Source: G963662905 sp963676725 (lineage in GTDB: Bacteria; Bacteroidota; Bacteroidia; Bacteroidales; WRLA01). Taken from it: 64,000 nucleotides of DNA. The notes below the pieces were generated by a model. It had not been told where the DNA came from and did no database searches. It was given only the letters and a program-made list of their open reading frames with translations. The stretch spans positions 806,001 to 870,000 of the forward strand of contig OY781463.1 in assembly GCA_963676725.1 (NCBI GenBank), in the 5' to 3' direction. Position numbers and translations under genes: made by a program. Positions 43,892 through 53,282 of this stretch are shown one piece after another; the first letter of the stretch is position 1, and every line of letters starts with the position of its first letter.

Positions 43892-44685
43892 AAAAGATTG
43901 TTATACAGGGACTATTAATTGTCGTTTTGTTTTTCTCAACCTGGTTTGTTTTGACACAAATTGATTGGATGACGGTTTTTAATGTGCGGGAAGTAACAAA
44001 TAAAACGGAAGAAAAATTGGGCAATCTCTTTTTGGAAATATACACAAAGACAGAAAAGGAGAATAAAACCCCCTTTGTTATCAACTCCATCGATAGCCTG
44101 GTAAATAAAATTTGTTTAAAAAACGGGATCGACCGGAATACGATTAAAGTGCATATTATAGAGAAAGACGAAATCAATGCCTTCGCCTTGCCTCATGGGC
44201 ACCTGATTATTTATGACGCTTTAATTTTGGCATCGAACAACCAGGAAGAATTATGCGGAGTAATTTGCCACGAAATGGCGCATATCCAACTGCATCATGT
44301 AATGAAAAAATTGATAAAGGAAGTTGGCCTTTCGGTGCTTCTTTCGATGACATCAACTAATGGAGGCACAGAAATAATCAAAGAAACCGCGAAAATGTTG
44401 TCTTCATCTGCATTCGACAGGAGTTTGGAGAGGGAAGCAGACATAAAAGCGGTTGAATACTTGATCCAAGCGAATGTTAATCCGGAACCTTTTGCTAATT
44501 TCCTTTTTCAATTATCTCAGGATGAGCATGAAGCAATGAAATATTTTGCATGGGCCAGCACACATCCGGACTCAGAAGAACGGGCAAAATATGTGCTGGA
44601 ATTATGTAAAAACAGCACAGTGGAATATGAGCCAATACTCTCAGAGGATAATTGGAGGAAATTAAAAGACAATTTAATGGAATAA
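43888..44685 (+). CDS. M48 family metallopeptidase
   Basis: The 265-residue protein has one N-terminal hydrophobic anchor (IQGLLIVVLFFSTWFVLTQ). A peptidase domain has NAFALPHGHLIIYDAL, the zinc motif HEMAH in VICHEMAHIQLHH, and EREADIKAVEYL, which gives the third zinc ligand. A single anchor places it with periplasmic or membrane-tethered M48 peptidases of the BepA/LoiP kind rather than the four-helix HtpX type. It is last in the TM2 operon and may act in membrane protein quality control; that role is inferred. Confidence 0.9.
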   Translation: MKKIVIQGLLIVVLFFSTWFVLTQIDWMTVFNVREVTNKTEEKLGNLFLEIYTKTEKENKTPFVINSIDSLVNKICLKNGIDRNTIKVHIIEKDEINAFALPHGHLIIYDALILASNNQEELCGVICHEMAHIQLHHVMKKLIKEVGLSVLLSMTSTNGGTEIIKETAKMLSSSAFDRSLEREADIKAVEYLIQANVNPEPFANFLFQLSQDEHEAMKYFAWASTHPDSEERAKYVLELCKNSTVEYEPILSEDNWRKLKDNLME

Positions 44686-44758
44686 ATGGAAAATAGCATA
44701 ATTCTATGAATAGGCTGTATCTTTTCTCCATATCAAATGAGCTGAATTCTTATAAGTT

Positions 44759-44766
44759 TAACTTTG
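44759..44766 (+). promoter_or_regulatory. Likely -7 element for the GH89 gene
   Basis: TAACTTTG fits TAnnTTTG and lies 15 bp before the ATG. The -33 match is weak. Confidence 0.45.
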
Positions 44767-44781
44767 CATTAATTTGAGATT

Positions 44782-46995
44782 ATGAAATATGTATCATTAG
44801 GGTTTTTCCTTTTGTTTTTCTTTGGTCTTTATTCTTGTAAAACAAAGGAGTCAAAGCATCAAAATACTTATCAGTTCATCGAGAGAATTATGCCGGGGAA
44901 ATCATCCCACTTTGTGATTGAAGATTTAACTAAGAAAAACAAGCAAGAGGCTTTTGAGCTAAGCAGTGATCAAGGGAAAATAATAATTAAGGGAACCAAC
45001 GATCTTGCCATTGCAAAAGCCTTCAATTTCTATCTGAATAATTATTGCGATACTCGGGTTTCTTGGTATAAAAGTGATTCAATAATTGTTCCCAAGACCT
45101 TGCCCATAGTCGAAACGCCAATTACACAGGAATGCCGGTTTGAGAAACGCTTTTTTCTAAACTATTGCACCTTTGCTTACACCATGCTATGGTGGCAGTG
45201 GGACGATTGGGAGCGCTTTATCGATTGGATGGCTTTAAACGGCATCAATATGCCATTGGCAATAACTGGTCAGGAAGCAATTTGGCTTGAGGTTTGGAAA
45301 AGCTTGGGAATGACTGAAGACCAGATACGAGCCTATTTTACGGGTCCTGCACATTTGCCCTGGCATCGAATGGGGAACCTCGATGGTTTTTTGGGCCCAT
45401 TGCCACAGGATTTTATCGCCAATCAATATGAACTGCAGAAAAAAATATTAATGCGTGAACGCTCCTTTGGAATGACTCCTGTGCTTCCTGCTTTTGCCGG
45501 TCATGTGCCGAAAGCCATAAAAGAAAAATATCCCGAAGCAAAAATCACTTCAATGAGTTCTTATGGGCTTGGAGAAGAGTATGAGGCATTTTTCCTCGAT
45601 CCGATGGATCCTCTGTTTATCGAAATACAGCAGAAATTTTTAACAATCCAAACGAAGCATTTTGGTACAGATCATTATTATGGCGCCGATCCTTTTAACG
45701 AAATGGATCCGCCGGATACAAGCCCTGAATATCTGGCTTCAGTATCAAAAACGATTTACCAAGGAATGAGCAGCATTGATACGAATGCAGTATGGGTGCA
45801 AATGGGCTGGACTTTTTATTATATGAAATTATGGAAGGATGATCCCGAACGATTAAAGGCCATGATTGAAGCTGTGCCCGAAAATAAAATGATTATCCTG
45901 GATTATTTCGCCGAAAAAGAAGAGGTCTGGAGAAATACAGATGCTTGGCATGGTGCGCCTTATATTTGGTGCTATCTGGGTAATTTTGGCGGGAATACCG
46001 AAATGGCAGCGCCAATCAAGGAAGTTGCACAACGGCTTATAAAAACAGAAAACGATACCGCCCACGGAAAACTCTATGGGATTGGCTCTACTCTCGAAGG
46101 CTTTGGCGTAAACCGATTTATGTTCGAATGGCTTTTTGAATACGCCTGGGATAAAAATGCATCAAACATCAATGAATGGGTTGCTAAATATGCACAAACC
46201 AAAATCAAGCAATATGATCCCATTGTGGAACAAGCATATCTTCGTTTAATAAATCTTGTTTATAAGGATCAGGTTTCAGGAGTAGCAACAGGAAGCCTAA
46301 TGCAGGCACGTCCGTTCCTACAAGGACTTAAAGGCTATCAACGCCCCAGTAAATACGATTATCAGGAATTAACAGAAATCCTGACACTTATGCTGAGCGC
46401 TGATGAGAAAAGTTTGCAAAGCTGTGAATATCAAAAAGATTTGGTGATGGTAACGAAGCAGATCCTGGATAATTTGATTATTCCTGTGCGAAAAAAAATC
46501 AATAAAGCCTATCAAGATAAAGACAGCACAGAGCTGAAAAAGCAAGTCAATATTTTTCTGGGGATTATGGACGATCAAAATCGTTTGTTGGCAACGCAGC
46601 CCGAGTTTTTATTCGGGAAATGGGTGAATGATGCCCGCAGTTTTGGGAAAGATTCAGCTTCAAAAGCCTATTATGAAAAGGGAGCTCGTGTTTTAATTAG
46701 CACTTGGGGCAATGAAGGCAATTCTATTGTTGACTACGCCAGTCGTGATCTTTCGGGTTTGATATCGTCGTATTATAAAGCGAGATGGAAAAAATTCTTT
46801 GGCATACTCAGCGCCGGTTTAGAAAATAATGTCGCCTTAAATATGGATTCCGTGAATAAAGAGATGGCTTCCTTTGAATGGAATTGGACCAAACAGCAAA
46901 CAGAATTTATTTCCGAGCCGGAGGGAAATCCGCTCGAAATTGTGCAGGAAATCCATGAAAAATACCTTCCTCTATTTCGTATAAGCAACGACTAA
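44782..46995 (+). CDS. Alpha-N-acetylglucosaminidase (GH89) lipoprotein
   Basis: The 737-residue protein has a lipoprotein signal (FLLFFFGLYSC). The GH89 family hydrolyses terminal alpha-linked GlcNAc in heparan sulfate and some mucin glycans. Visible family blocks are WWQWDDWERFIDWMALNGIN, LAITGQEAIWLEVW, FTGPAHLPWHRMGNLDGF, YYGADPFNEMDPP (likely the acid/base Glu) and YGIGSTLEGFG (likely the nucleophile Glu). Length agrees with human NAGLU. It is probably anchored at the outer membrane or periplasm. It stands alone, with no SusCD pair or sulfatase nearby, which is unusual for a glycan-degradation gene in this phylum. Confidence 0.93.
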   Translation: MKYVSLGFFLLFFFGLYSCKTKESKHQNTYQFIERIMPGKSSHFVIEDLTKKNKQEAFELSSDQGKIIIKGTNDLAIAKAFNFYLNNYCDTRVSWYKSDSIIVPKTLPIVETPITQECRFEKRFFLNYCTFAYTMLWWQWDDWERFIDWMALNGINMPLAITGQEAIWLEVWKSLGMTEDQIRAYFTGPAHLPWHRMGNLDGFLGPLPQDFIANQYELQKKILMRERSFGMTPVLPAFAGHVPKAIKEKYPEAKITSMSSYGLGEEYEAFFLDPMDPLFIEIQQKFLTIQTKHFGTDHYYGADPFNEMDPPDTSPEYLASVSKTIYQGMSSIDTNAVWVQMGWTFYYMKLWKDDPERLKAMIEAVPENKMIILDYFAEKEEVWRNTDAWHGAPYIWCYLGNFGGNTEMAAPIKEVAQRLIKTENDTAHGKLYGIGSTLEGFGVNRFMFEWLFEYAWDKNASNINEWVAKYAQTKIKQYDPIVEQAYLRLINLVYKDQVSGVATGSLMQARPFLQGLKGYQRPSKYDYQELTEILTLMLSADEKSLQSCEYQKDLVMVTKQILDNLIIPVRKKINKAYQDKDSTELKKQVNIFLGIMDDQNRLLATQPEFLFGKWVNDARSFGKDSASKAYYEKGARVLISTWGNEGNSIVDYASRDLSGLISSYYKARWKKFFGILSAGLENNVALNMDSVNKEMASFEWNWTKQQTEFISEPEGNPLEIVQEIHEKYLPLFRISND

Positions 46996-47208
46996 AACCT
47001 CATTCTGCCTGAAGTTGTATTCTTGAATCAGAATGTTGGAAGTATAGAACTGCTTCGGCATACGGTTCAAGAATATGGCGCAGCATCGAAATGAAAAATC
47101 CTAGCTTTTGAGCTGTATTTTCAATTTCCTACATTGATTTGATCTTCAATTCTGTAGATAGAATCCCTTGATTGGTTGATTCTATTTCGCTGAGAATACA
47201 TTCTTAGA

Positions 47209-47216
47209 TATGTTTG
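47209..47216 (+). promoter_or_regulatory. Likely -7 element for the CotH gene
   Basis: TATGTTTG fits TAnnTTTG, 28 bp before the ATG at 47245, with a partial TTTC at the -33 position (47185-47188). Confidence 0.45.
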
Positions 47217-47244
47217 CATTGAATTGAACGTAAAAATTATAGCC

Positions 47245-48657
47245 ATGAAGACATTAAAAAATAAATTTATAGGGCTCTGTTTCATATCCCTTTTTGTGAT
47301 TTTGGGATTAAACCTTTCGTCTTGCAGCAAAGATGAAGAAGAAGTTGTTTTGGATGATACAGTAGTTATTGATGATACAGATTTTGAGGCAACCGATTGG
47401 ACAAGCGAAACGCATAGCAAAGATGCTGATCCGAATTTCGAGGAAGTGTTTGAAGATAATGCAGTTAAAAGACTGGATGTTGTTATCTCAGAGGCAAACT
47501 GGAATGTGATGCTGAATGATATGACCAATTTATACGGAACTTTTGGAAGTGGGCATTCGCACTTTTCTGATGATGACGAGGATCCTGTTTTTGTGCCCGC
47601 TGAAGTCTTTTATAATGGCATTGAATGGTATAAAGTAGGCGTCCGTTTTAAAGGGAATTCCAGTTTGGCTTCAACATGGGGCAGAGGAATCCTAAAGCTT
47701 TCATTGAAACTGGATTTTGATGAGTTTGAAGATGATTACCCCCAAATTGATAATCAGCGCTTTTATGGTTTTAAGAAGTTAAGCCTGAAAAATAATTATG
47801 AAGACAAATCAATGATGCGGGAAAAAGTTGCAGGTGATGTATTTCGTAATGCAGGTTTAGTAGCTTCGCATACAGCATTTTATACCCTATATGTTGATTT
47901 TGGTGACGGGCCTGTATATTTTGGTGTCTATACATTGGTGGAAGAAGTTGACGATACTGTTTTGGATGAACAATTTTCTGATGATGACGGAAATCTATAC
48001 AAACCGGATGGTGACGCGGCTAGTTTTGCTGAGGGAACCTTTGATGAAGATGAGCTTGTAAAGAAAACAAATGAAGATGAAGCCGATTTTTCCGATGTTC
48101 AGGATCTGTACACAATTTTACACGACGATTCAAGAACAATAGATGCTGAAAGCTGGAGGGCAAATCTGGAAACTGTTTTTGATGCTGATGTGTTTTTGAA
48201 ATATCTTGCAGCAAATACTGTGATCCAAAATTGGGATACTTATGGCAAAATGACGCATAACTATTATCTGTATAATGATCCGTCAACCGATAAGTTAACT
48301 TGGATTCCCTGGGATAATAATGAAGCCTTGCAAGAGGGAAAAGGTAGCCTGAATCTGAATTTTTCTGATTTAGGAGGCTCTTCAAACTGGCCATTAATTG
48401 GTTATCTCTATGCAGACGAAGTGTATAAAGCCAAATATGATAGCTATGTGCAGGAAATTGTTGATGGTGCTTTTAATGCAAGTACAATTCAAGCGCAATA
48501 TGCAACATATTCAGCATTAATTGAGCCTTATGCAACGTCTGAGATTTCCGGTTATACTTTTTTAAATTCGTCTTCAGATTTTCAATCAGCAGTTTCAGAA
48601 CTAAATGCACATGTAGTTCAACGCGCCGCAGCAGTAAATAATTACCTAAATAAATAA
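47245..48657 (+). CDS. CotH-like kinase family lipoprotein
   Basis: The 470-residue protein starts at the second in-frame ATG, which opens a lipoprotein signal ending LSSC. It has an acidic N-terminal linker, then CotH blocks: VRFKGNSSL, FYGFKKLSLKNNYEDKSMMRE, YVDFGDGPVYFGVYTLVEEVD, NLYKPDGDA and YNDPSTDKLTWIPWDNNEAL. CotH proteins are atypical protein kinases first known from Bacillus spore coats; Bacteroidota members are surface proteins of unknown target. It is monocistronic with a strong terminator 43 bp downstream. Confidence 0.88.
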   Translation: MKTLKNKFIGLCFISLFVILGLNLSSCSKDEEEVVLDDTVVIDDTDFEATDWTSETHSKDADPNFEEVFEDNAVKRLDVVISEANWNVMLNDMTNLYGTFGSGHSHFSDDDEDPVFVPAEVFYNGIEWYKVGVRFKGNSSLASTWGRGILKLSLKLDFDEFEDDYPQIDNQRFYGFKKLSLKNNYEDKSMMREKVAGDVFRNAGLVASHTAFYTLYVDFGDGPVYFGVYTLVEEVDDTVLDEQFSDDDGNLYKPDGDAASFAEGTFDEDELVKKTNEDEADFSDVQDLYTILHDDSRTIDAESWRANLETVFDADVFLKYLAANTVIQNWDTYGKMTHNYYLYNDPSTDKLTWIPWDNNEALQEGKGSLNLNFSDLGGSSNWPLIGYLYADEVYKAKYDSYVQEIVDGAFNASTIQAQYATYSALIEPYATSEISGYTFLNSSSDFQSAVSELNAHVVQRAAAVNNYLNK

Positions 48658-48699
48658 CAGAAACAAATAGGCATACTTAACCAATGTGCCGGTTTTAAA

Positions 48700-48728
48700 A
48701 GCTTCAGTACTCTACTGAGGCTTTTTTT
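48700..48728 (+). terminator. Rho-independent terminator after the CotH gene
   Basis: The stem GCTTCAGTA/TACTGAGGC (one G-T pair, 3-nt loop) is followed by seven or more T residues. Confidence 0.9.
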
Positions 48729-48930
48729 ATGTTCCAAATTTTTCAGGAAACACGGTGATTTTCCTAATTGAACATAAGGGAGCAGATTTCCTTTCATTTT
48801 TGAGATGGTAATATTCTTTTGAAATGGGAAGAGAATGAAATCATACATTTCTACATAGTATTCATTTGATCAAAACCATCATATAGAGAAGGAATATGAG
48901 GATTAAATAGGATTAGTATTCATAAATTGC

Positions 48931-48938
48931 TATCTTTG
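48931..48938 (+). promoter_or_regulatory. Likely -7 element for the cytochrome gene
   Basis: TATCTTTG matches TAnnTTTG, 38 bp before the ATG at 48977. The -33 region is weak. Confidence 0.4.
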
Positions 48939-48976
48939 AATACAAAACCTATTTAATCATAGTTTAATATTCCTAT

Positions 48977-50830
48977 ATGAAAAAGAGATTCTTAATTCTA
49001 GGTGTTTTTGCGTTCATATTCAGTGGTTTCTCCTATATTATCAGCGGTTTACCTACTGAAAAGTCTACTCTGTTTTCCGGTTCCGGAAATTGTACCCAAT
49101 GTCATTCAGCTGCCGATGGTGTGTTGATTAATGCTGAAGGCAGGGATGTTTCTCCCGTTTTTCATTGGCAGTCGAGTATGATGGGCAATGCTGTTAAGGA
49201 TCCTTATTGGCAGGCAAAAGTGAGTTCTGAAGTTGAGGAAAATGGGCATTTAAAAGAAATTATTGAGGATAAATGTGCTACATGCCACGCTCCAATGGGA
49301 CGCACCGAAGCGATATATCTCGGGCAGTCATCCTATAGTTTTCAGGAAGTTATGGACGATCCTTTGAGTCAGGATGGTGTGAGTTGTACCGCTTGTCACC
49401 AAATTGATCCGGAAAATTTAGGCACTGCAGCAAGTTTTTCGGGCCATTATGTGATTAAAGATGAAAAAGAAATTTATGGCCCATACGAAAACCCTTTTAC
49501 TATTTCTATGGTAAACAGTACGGGATATACACCTGTTTATGGGGAACACACAACATCTTCCGGACTTTGTGCTACCTGTCATACACTTTCAACTCCTTTT
49601 GTTGACCAAAATGGGAATATTGCCGGTTATTTTCCGGAGCAAATGCCTTATTATGAGTGGTTAAACAGTGTTTATCCGGAGCAAGAGTTGTCTTGCCAGC
49701 AATGCCATATGCCTCGGGTATATGAGGATTTTACCATCGCATCGCTGCCGCCAAACCTACAGAATAAAAGGAACCCTATTTATGAGCATCATTTTGTGGG
49801 TGGAAATATGACTGTGAACAAAATGCTGAATGATAATCATACCGAACTGGCAGTGTTTTCGGAAAAAGAAAATTTGGATACAACAGCGCATTATACATCC
49901 CTAAATCTGAAAAATAATACCGTAGAACTGAGCTCGGAAGCTTCCTTAAACAATAATATGGTTCGGATTACTCTTGAGCTTAAAAATAAAACAGGTCATA
50001 AATTACCAACTGGTTTTCCCAGTAGGCGGTTGTGGGTGCATTTCACAGCAAGGGATGCAGATGGTCAGATTGTTTTTGAATCGGGAAATTATGATGAGAA
50101 TGGGCAAATTCTGCTGCAATCCAATTTAGAGCTTCATCACGATACAATCAGCCTGCCCGAACAGGTGCAGATTTACGAAGCCGTTATGGGAAATACACTA
50201 AATGAAGTGACCACCATTTTATTGGAAGCTGCGCAATATCTGAAAGACAATAGATTGCCGCCGCTTGGCTTTAAAACGGGGATGCCATACGATAGCCTTA
50301 TTGCAATTACAGGTGCGGCAAATTTGGATGATAATTTTAATAAAACTGAAAACGGGGAAGAGGGCTCAGGAGCCGATCTGATTACCTACTACTTCCCATA
50401 TTCGGGTGCTAGTTTGTCGTATAGCATTGATCTGTGCTACCAAAGCATCAAACCCGAATTTGCTGAACATCTATCAATGTCAAATACAGACGAGTCAAAA
50501 CGATTTACTCAAATGTATGCTGCCGAGAATTTGCCTAAAGTAGAGGTTATTGCGCATCTTGACGCGATGCTTACTCCCAGTAATGGGTACGAGATAAATA
50601 AACCCGACTGGAATATTTATCCTAATCCGGCCAAAGAACAGCTATTCCTGAGCGGAGATTTTGCCTGGCCTGTTGAATATTCAATCTATTCCATAAGCGG
50701 AAAACTAGTTTCTAGTGGCGAAACGGATCAAGATGCCATTCCTTTGAAAGAAATCCCCAAAGGTTCCTATGTTTTGTTGCTTAAATCCGGTCAAGCGGAA
50801 AAAACCTTTAAACTGGCTTGTGGTTTATAA
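48977..50830 (+). CDS. Multiheme cytochrome c family protein with type A T9SS sorting domain
   Basis: The 617-residue protein has a signal peptide and five heme-binding CxxCH motifs (CTQCH, CATCH, CTACH, CATCH, CQQCH) in its first about 250 residues. A beta-rich middle domain begins near KNKTGHKLPTGFPSRRLWVHF. The C-terminal about 75 residues start WNIYPNPAKEQLFLSG and end in a short basic-hydrophobic tail (EKTFKLACGL), the type A T9SS sorting signal. So a heme protein appears to be sent to the cell surface. It may transfer electrons or act as a redox enzyme; the acceptor is unknown. No electron-transport partner lies next to it. Confidence 0.88.
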   Translation: MKKRFLILGVFAFIFSGFSYIISGLPTEKSTLFSGSGNCTQCHSAADGVLINAEGRDVSPVFHWQSSMMGNAVKDPYWQAKVSSEVEENGHLKEIIEDKCATCHAPMGRTEAIYLGQSSYSFQEVMDDPLSQDGVSCTACHQIDPENLGTAASFSGHYVIKDEKEIYGPYENPFTISMVNSTGYTPVYGEHTTSSGLCATCHTLSTPFVDQNGNIAGYFPEQMPYYEWLNSVYPEQELSCQQCHMPRVYEDFTIASLPPNLQNKRNPIYEHHFVGGNMTVNKMLNDNHTELAVFSEKENLDTTAHYTSLNLKNNTVELSSEASLNNNMVRITLELKNKTGHKLPTGFPSRRLWVHFTARDADGQIVFESGNYDENGQILLQSNLELHHDTISLPEQVQIYEAVMGNTLNEVTTILLEAAQYLKDNRLPPLGFKTGMPYDSLIAITGAANLDDNFNKTENGEEGSGADLITYYFPYSGASLSYSIDLCYQSIKPEFAEHLSMSNTDESKRFTQMYAAENLPKVEVIAHLDAMLTPSNGYEINKPDWNIYPNPAKEQLFLSGDFAWPVEYSIYSISGKLVSSGETDQDAIPLKEIPKGSYVLLLKSGQAEKTFKLACGL

Positions 50831-50901
50831 TTACAACACTATTTCTTTAAAAATCAAATAGAAGCGTAGCTTTTTCGCGGAATATTCATTCGTTACAATA
50901 A

Positions 50902-51555
50902 ATGAAAAAAATGAGATTTAAAGGCTTCATTTTATTTTGCATAATTGGTATATGTGCTTGTCAACAGAATGTAGAGGAATCTCGTATCGATGCTGAAGAA
51001 GCTGTAATGATTGTTGCAGAACCATCAGATACTGCTTTAAGAATAGAATTAGAGGAAATTGCAGTTGAAGACCAAACATTGCGCCTATTATTGCCGGAAG
51101 TAAACGAAAGATTTGGACATGATTCGGGAGAGGAAAAATACATTTGGTCTCTTATTCGCCGGCAAGATAGTATTTGTCTTAGGAAAATTGAAAAGATTTT
51201 GGATGCACATGGTTGGATTGGGAAAAGTAGGGTAGGAGCCAAGGCAAATCAGGCAATTTGGCTCGTAATTCAACATGCTGATCTTGAAAGACAGCTCAAA
51301 TATCTACCATTATTAAAAAAATCCGTAGAAATTGGAGAATCCGAAGGCTGGCATTTGGCATTCCTTGAAGACAGGGTATTGATGAGGCAACATAAAAATC
51401 AAATTTATGGATCTCAGGCAATCTGGGATAATGCAATTGGTAAAATGAAAATATATCCCATCGATGACAGAAAAAATGTGAACGAAAGACGGGCAAGAAT
51501 CGGACTTGAGCCAATTGAGGTTTTTGCAGAACAAAATGGTTATCTCTTACAATAA
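50902..51555 (+). CDS. DUF6624-like lipoprotein
   Basis: The 217-residue protein has a lipoprotein signal (GFILFCIIGICACQ). The conserved core has EKYIWSLIRRQDSICLRKIEKIL, HGWIGKSRVGAKANQAIWLVIQHAD, LKYLPLLKKSV and LAFLEDRVLMRQHKNQIYGSQ, matching DUF6624 proteins of Bacteroidota. A short NERRARIGLEPIE block near the end is also typical. Function is unknown. The gene lies 71 bp after the cytochrome gene on the same strand and may be cotranscribed. Confidence 0.82.
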   Translation: MKKMRFKGFILFCIIGICACQQNVEESRIDAEEAVMIVAEPSDTALRIELEEIAVEDQTLRLLLPEVNERFGHDSGEEKYIWSLIRRQDSICLRKIEKILDAHGWIGKSRVGAKANQAIWLVIQHADLERQLKYLPLLKKSVEIGESEGWHLAFLEDRVLMRQHKNQIYGSQAIWDNAIGKMKIYPIDDRKNVNERRARIGLEPIEVFAEQNGYLLQ

Positions 51556-51914
51556 TTTAAGTTAAGCGCTTGTGCCTATGTACTTCGACATACTTACTTC
51601 GATTGCGTTTACTTCGACTAGGCTCAGTACATCGCAGCACGGTGCAGTATAACAGCTTAAGTTTGAATATTTTGAATCAGACACCTTAGTCTGTGAAAGG
51701 AATTAATTATTTGCGCCAAATGCTCTTGATTTTGTTTACATTATTCTTGAGCTAATGCCCTTCTCAAAACATAAATATTTGCTAAATTAGCAGAAAATAA
51801 ATGGTGAGATGGCCAAAGCAAGAATTCTCTTATTTTGGCGTATCAATCTAATGATTTGATGTTGATTTATAAGCGGTTTAGCAATTTTTGAAGTACTTCA
51901 ATAAAACTCAAAAA
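51556..51914. other. Intergenic region with REP-like direct repeats
   Basis: Three spaced copies of TACTTCGA occur at about 51581-51618, followed by CTAGGCTCAGTA. This resembles debris of a palindromic family with TCGAC-x-x-AG cores. No gene or terminator is obvious in the rest. Confidence 0.5.
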
Positions 51915-52760
51915 ATGGATTTAATAAAAGAATTTTTTGAAATCGAACTGATTAGAATAAATGATTATTCATTTACAGTTTTTCGATTAGTGAGTGTGCT
52001 GGCAATCTTTTTGGTTACTTATTTGCTCTTGTATTTTATAAAGAAAATATTATTTCGAAAAAACAATCTAAACAAATTGGATACCGGCAATGCCTATGCT
52101 CTTTTTAAGATCATCAAATATTTTATTTGGATTGCGGCCATCGGCATAAGCTTAGACACTATTGGTATTAAATTAACCTTATTATTGGCTGGTTCAGCAG
52201 CTCTGCTTGTTGGAATTGGCCTTGGTCTGCAGCAAACTTTCAATGATATTTTATCCGGAATTATTTTGCTCTCCGAAAGGTCTATTAAAGTCGATGATAT
52301 ACTTGAAATTGATGGAGATATTGTAATGATACAGGAAATCGGTTTACGCACATCAAAAGGATTGAACAGAGACCATATCTCGATTATTATCCCTAATTCA
52401 TTGATTACTACAAATAAAGTGATTAATTGGAGTCATCAGGCAAAGAAAACCCGTTTCAGGATTAATGTGGGTGTTGCCTATGGTAGTGATGTTGATCTCG
52501 TTGTTAAAGTGCTCGAAAATAGTGTCTTGGAGCATAACGAAATCTCTGATAAGGAATTCGTTGAAGCTCGTTTTGTGGAATTTAATAACTCATCGCTTGA
52601 CTTTCAGGTTTTGTTTTTTAGCGAAAATGTATTCAGAATCGAGAAAACAAAAAGTGATATTCGAAAAATTATCAACAGAAATTTTATCGCAAATAATATC
52701 AAAATCCCATTTCCCCAAATGGATGTGCATTTTGATGCTGATTTAAAAAGGGAGCATTAA
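51915..52760 (+). CDS. MscS family mechanosensitive channel
   Basis: The 281-residue protein has three membrane segments, with a Gly/Ala-rich pore helix (LLLAGSAALLVGIGLGLQQTFND). The MscS beta domain follows (DILSGIILLSERSIKVDDILEID, RTSKGLNRDHISIIIPNS, VINWSH), then a C-terminal alpha/beta domain (FRINVGVAYGSDVDLV). Length fits the small MscS type, which opens under membrane tension to release solutes during osmotic downshock. I chose the ATG at 51915; an in-frame TTG lies 9 codons earlier. The VOC gene follows after 3 bp, suggesting an operon. Confidence 0.92.
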   Translation: MDLIKEFFEIELIRINDYSFTVFRLVSVLAIFLVTYLLLYFIKKILFRKNNLNKLDTGNAYALFKIIKYFIWIAAIGISLDTIGIKLTLLLAGSAALLVGIGLGLQQTFNDILSGIILLSERSIKVDDILEIDGDIVMIQEIGLRTSKGLNRDHISIIIPNSLITTNKVINWSHQAKKTRFRINVGVAYGSDVDLVVKVLENSVLEHNEISDKEFVEARFVEFNNSSLDFQVLFFSENVFRIEKTKSDIRKIINRNFIANNIKIPFPQMDVHFDADLKREH

Positions 52761-52763
52761 ATT

Positions 52764-53180
52764 ATGAAACATAAAACAGTGAATCTAAGAAAGGAATTTG
52801 AGTTCCCCGAGTCAATTGAAAAATGGGGTTGGAAGTACCATCATATAGGCATTCCTACAGAGAAAAAAATGCCTAGTGAGAAATATATCCCGAAATATAA
52901 ATTCTATGTTTCCGGTTTTGAGATCAGTCCTTTTGGTATTGAATGGATGCGTTTTGAAGCCGACAGCCCATTTGATGATTTGATAAAAACAGTGCCCCAT
53001 CTGGCATTTGTGGTGGAGGATTTGGATTTTGAATTAGCTGAACGAGGCTTTAAAATTCTTAATGCCCCAAACACCCCAATCAATGGTATAAGAGTAGCCA
53101 TGATTGAGTATAATGCTGCTCCGATCGAATTAATGGAGTTTGGATTAAATTATTCTGAATCAACTGTTTCAAGAAAGTAA
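52764..53180 (+). CDS. VOC-fold (glyoxalase-like) protein
   Basis: The 138-residue protein has the VOC pattern in a single pair of modules: KYHHIGIPTEKK (metal-ligand His on the first strand), KFYVSGFEISPFGIEWMRFE, HLAFVVEDLDFEL (second His), and IELMEFG at the end (Glu ligand). The order H...H...E fits a metal-dependent member, but I cannot name the reaction. It starts 3 bp after the MscS stop. Confidence 0.78.
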   Translation: MKHKTVNLRKEFEFPESIEKWGWKYHHIGIPTEKKMPSEKYIPKYKFYVSGFEISPFGIEWMRFEADSPFDDLIKTVPHLAFVVEDLDFELAERGFKILNAPNTPINGIRVAMIEYNAAPIELMEFGLNYSESTVSRK

Positions 53181-53227
53181 TTGTCATTGAAATTAATGCT
53201 TTATATTCTCATTTTTTTGTCAAGAAA

Positions 53228-53269
53228 CGCTCAAAAATTCTTGAATTTGTAGACGAATTAGTTTGAGCG
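53228..53269. terminator. Possible shared hairpin between convergent genes
   Basis: CGCTCAAAAATTC (53228-53240) pairs imperfectly with GAATTAGTTTGAGCG (53255-53269). It lies between the convergent VOC and histidine kinase genes, but no strong T tract follows on either side. Confidence 0.35.
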
Positions 53270-53282
53270 GATAAGAAAGCCG

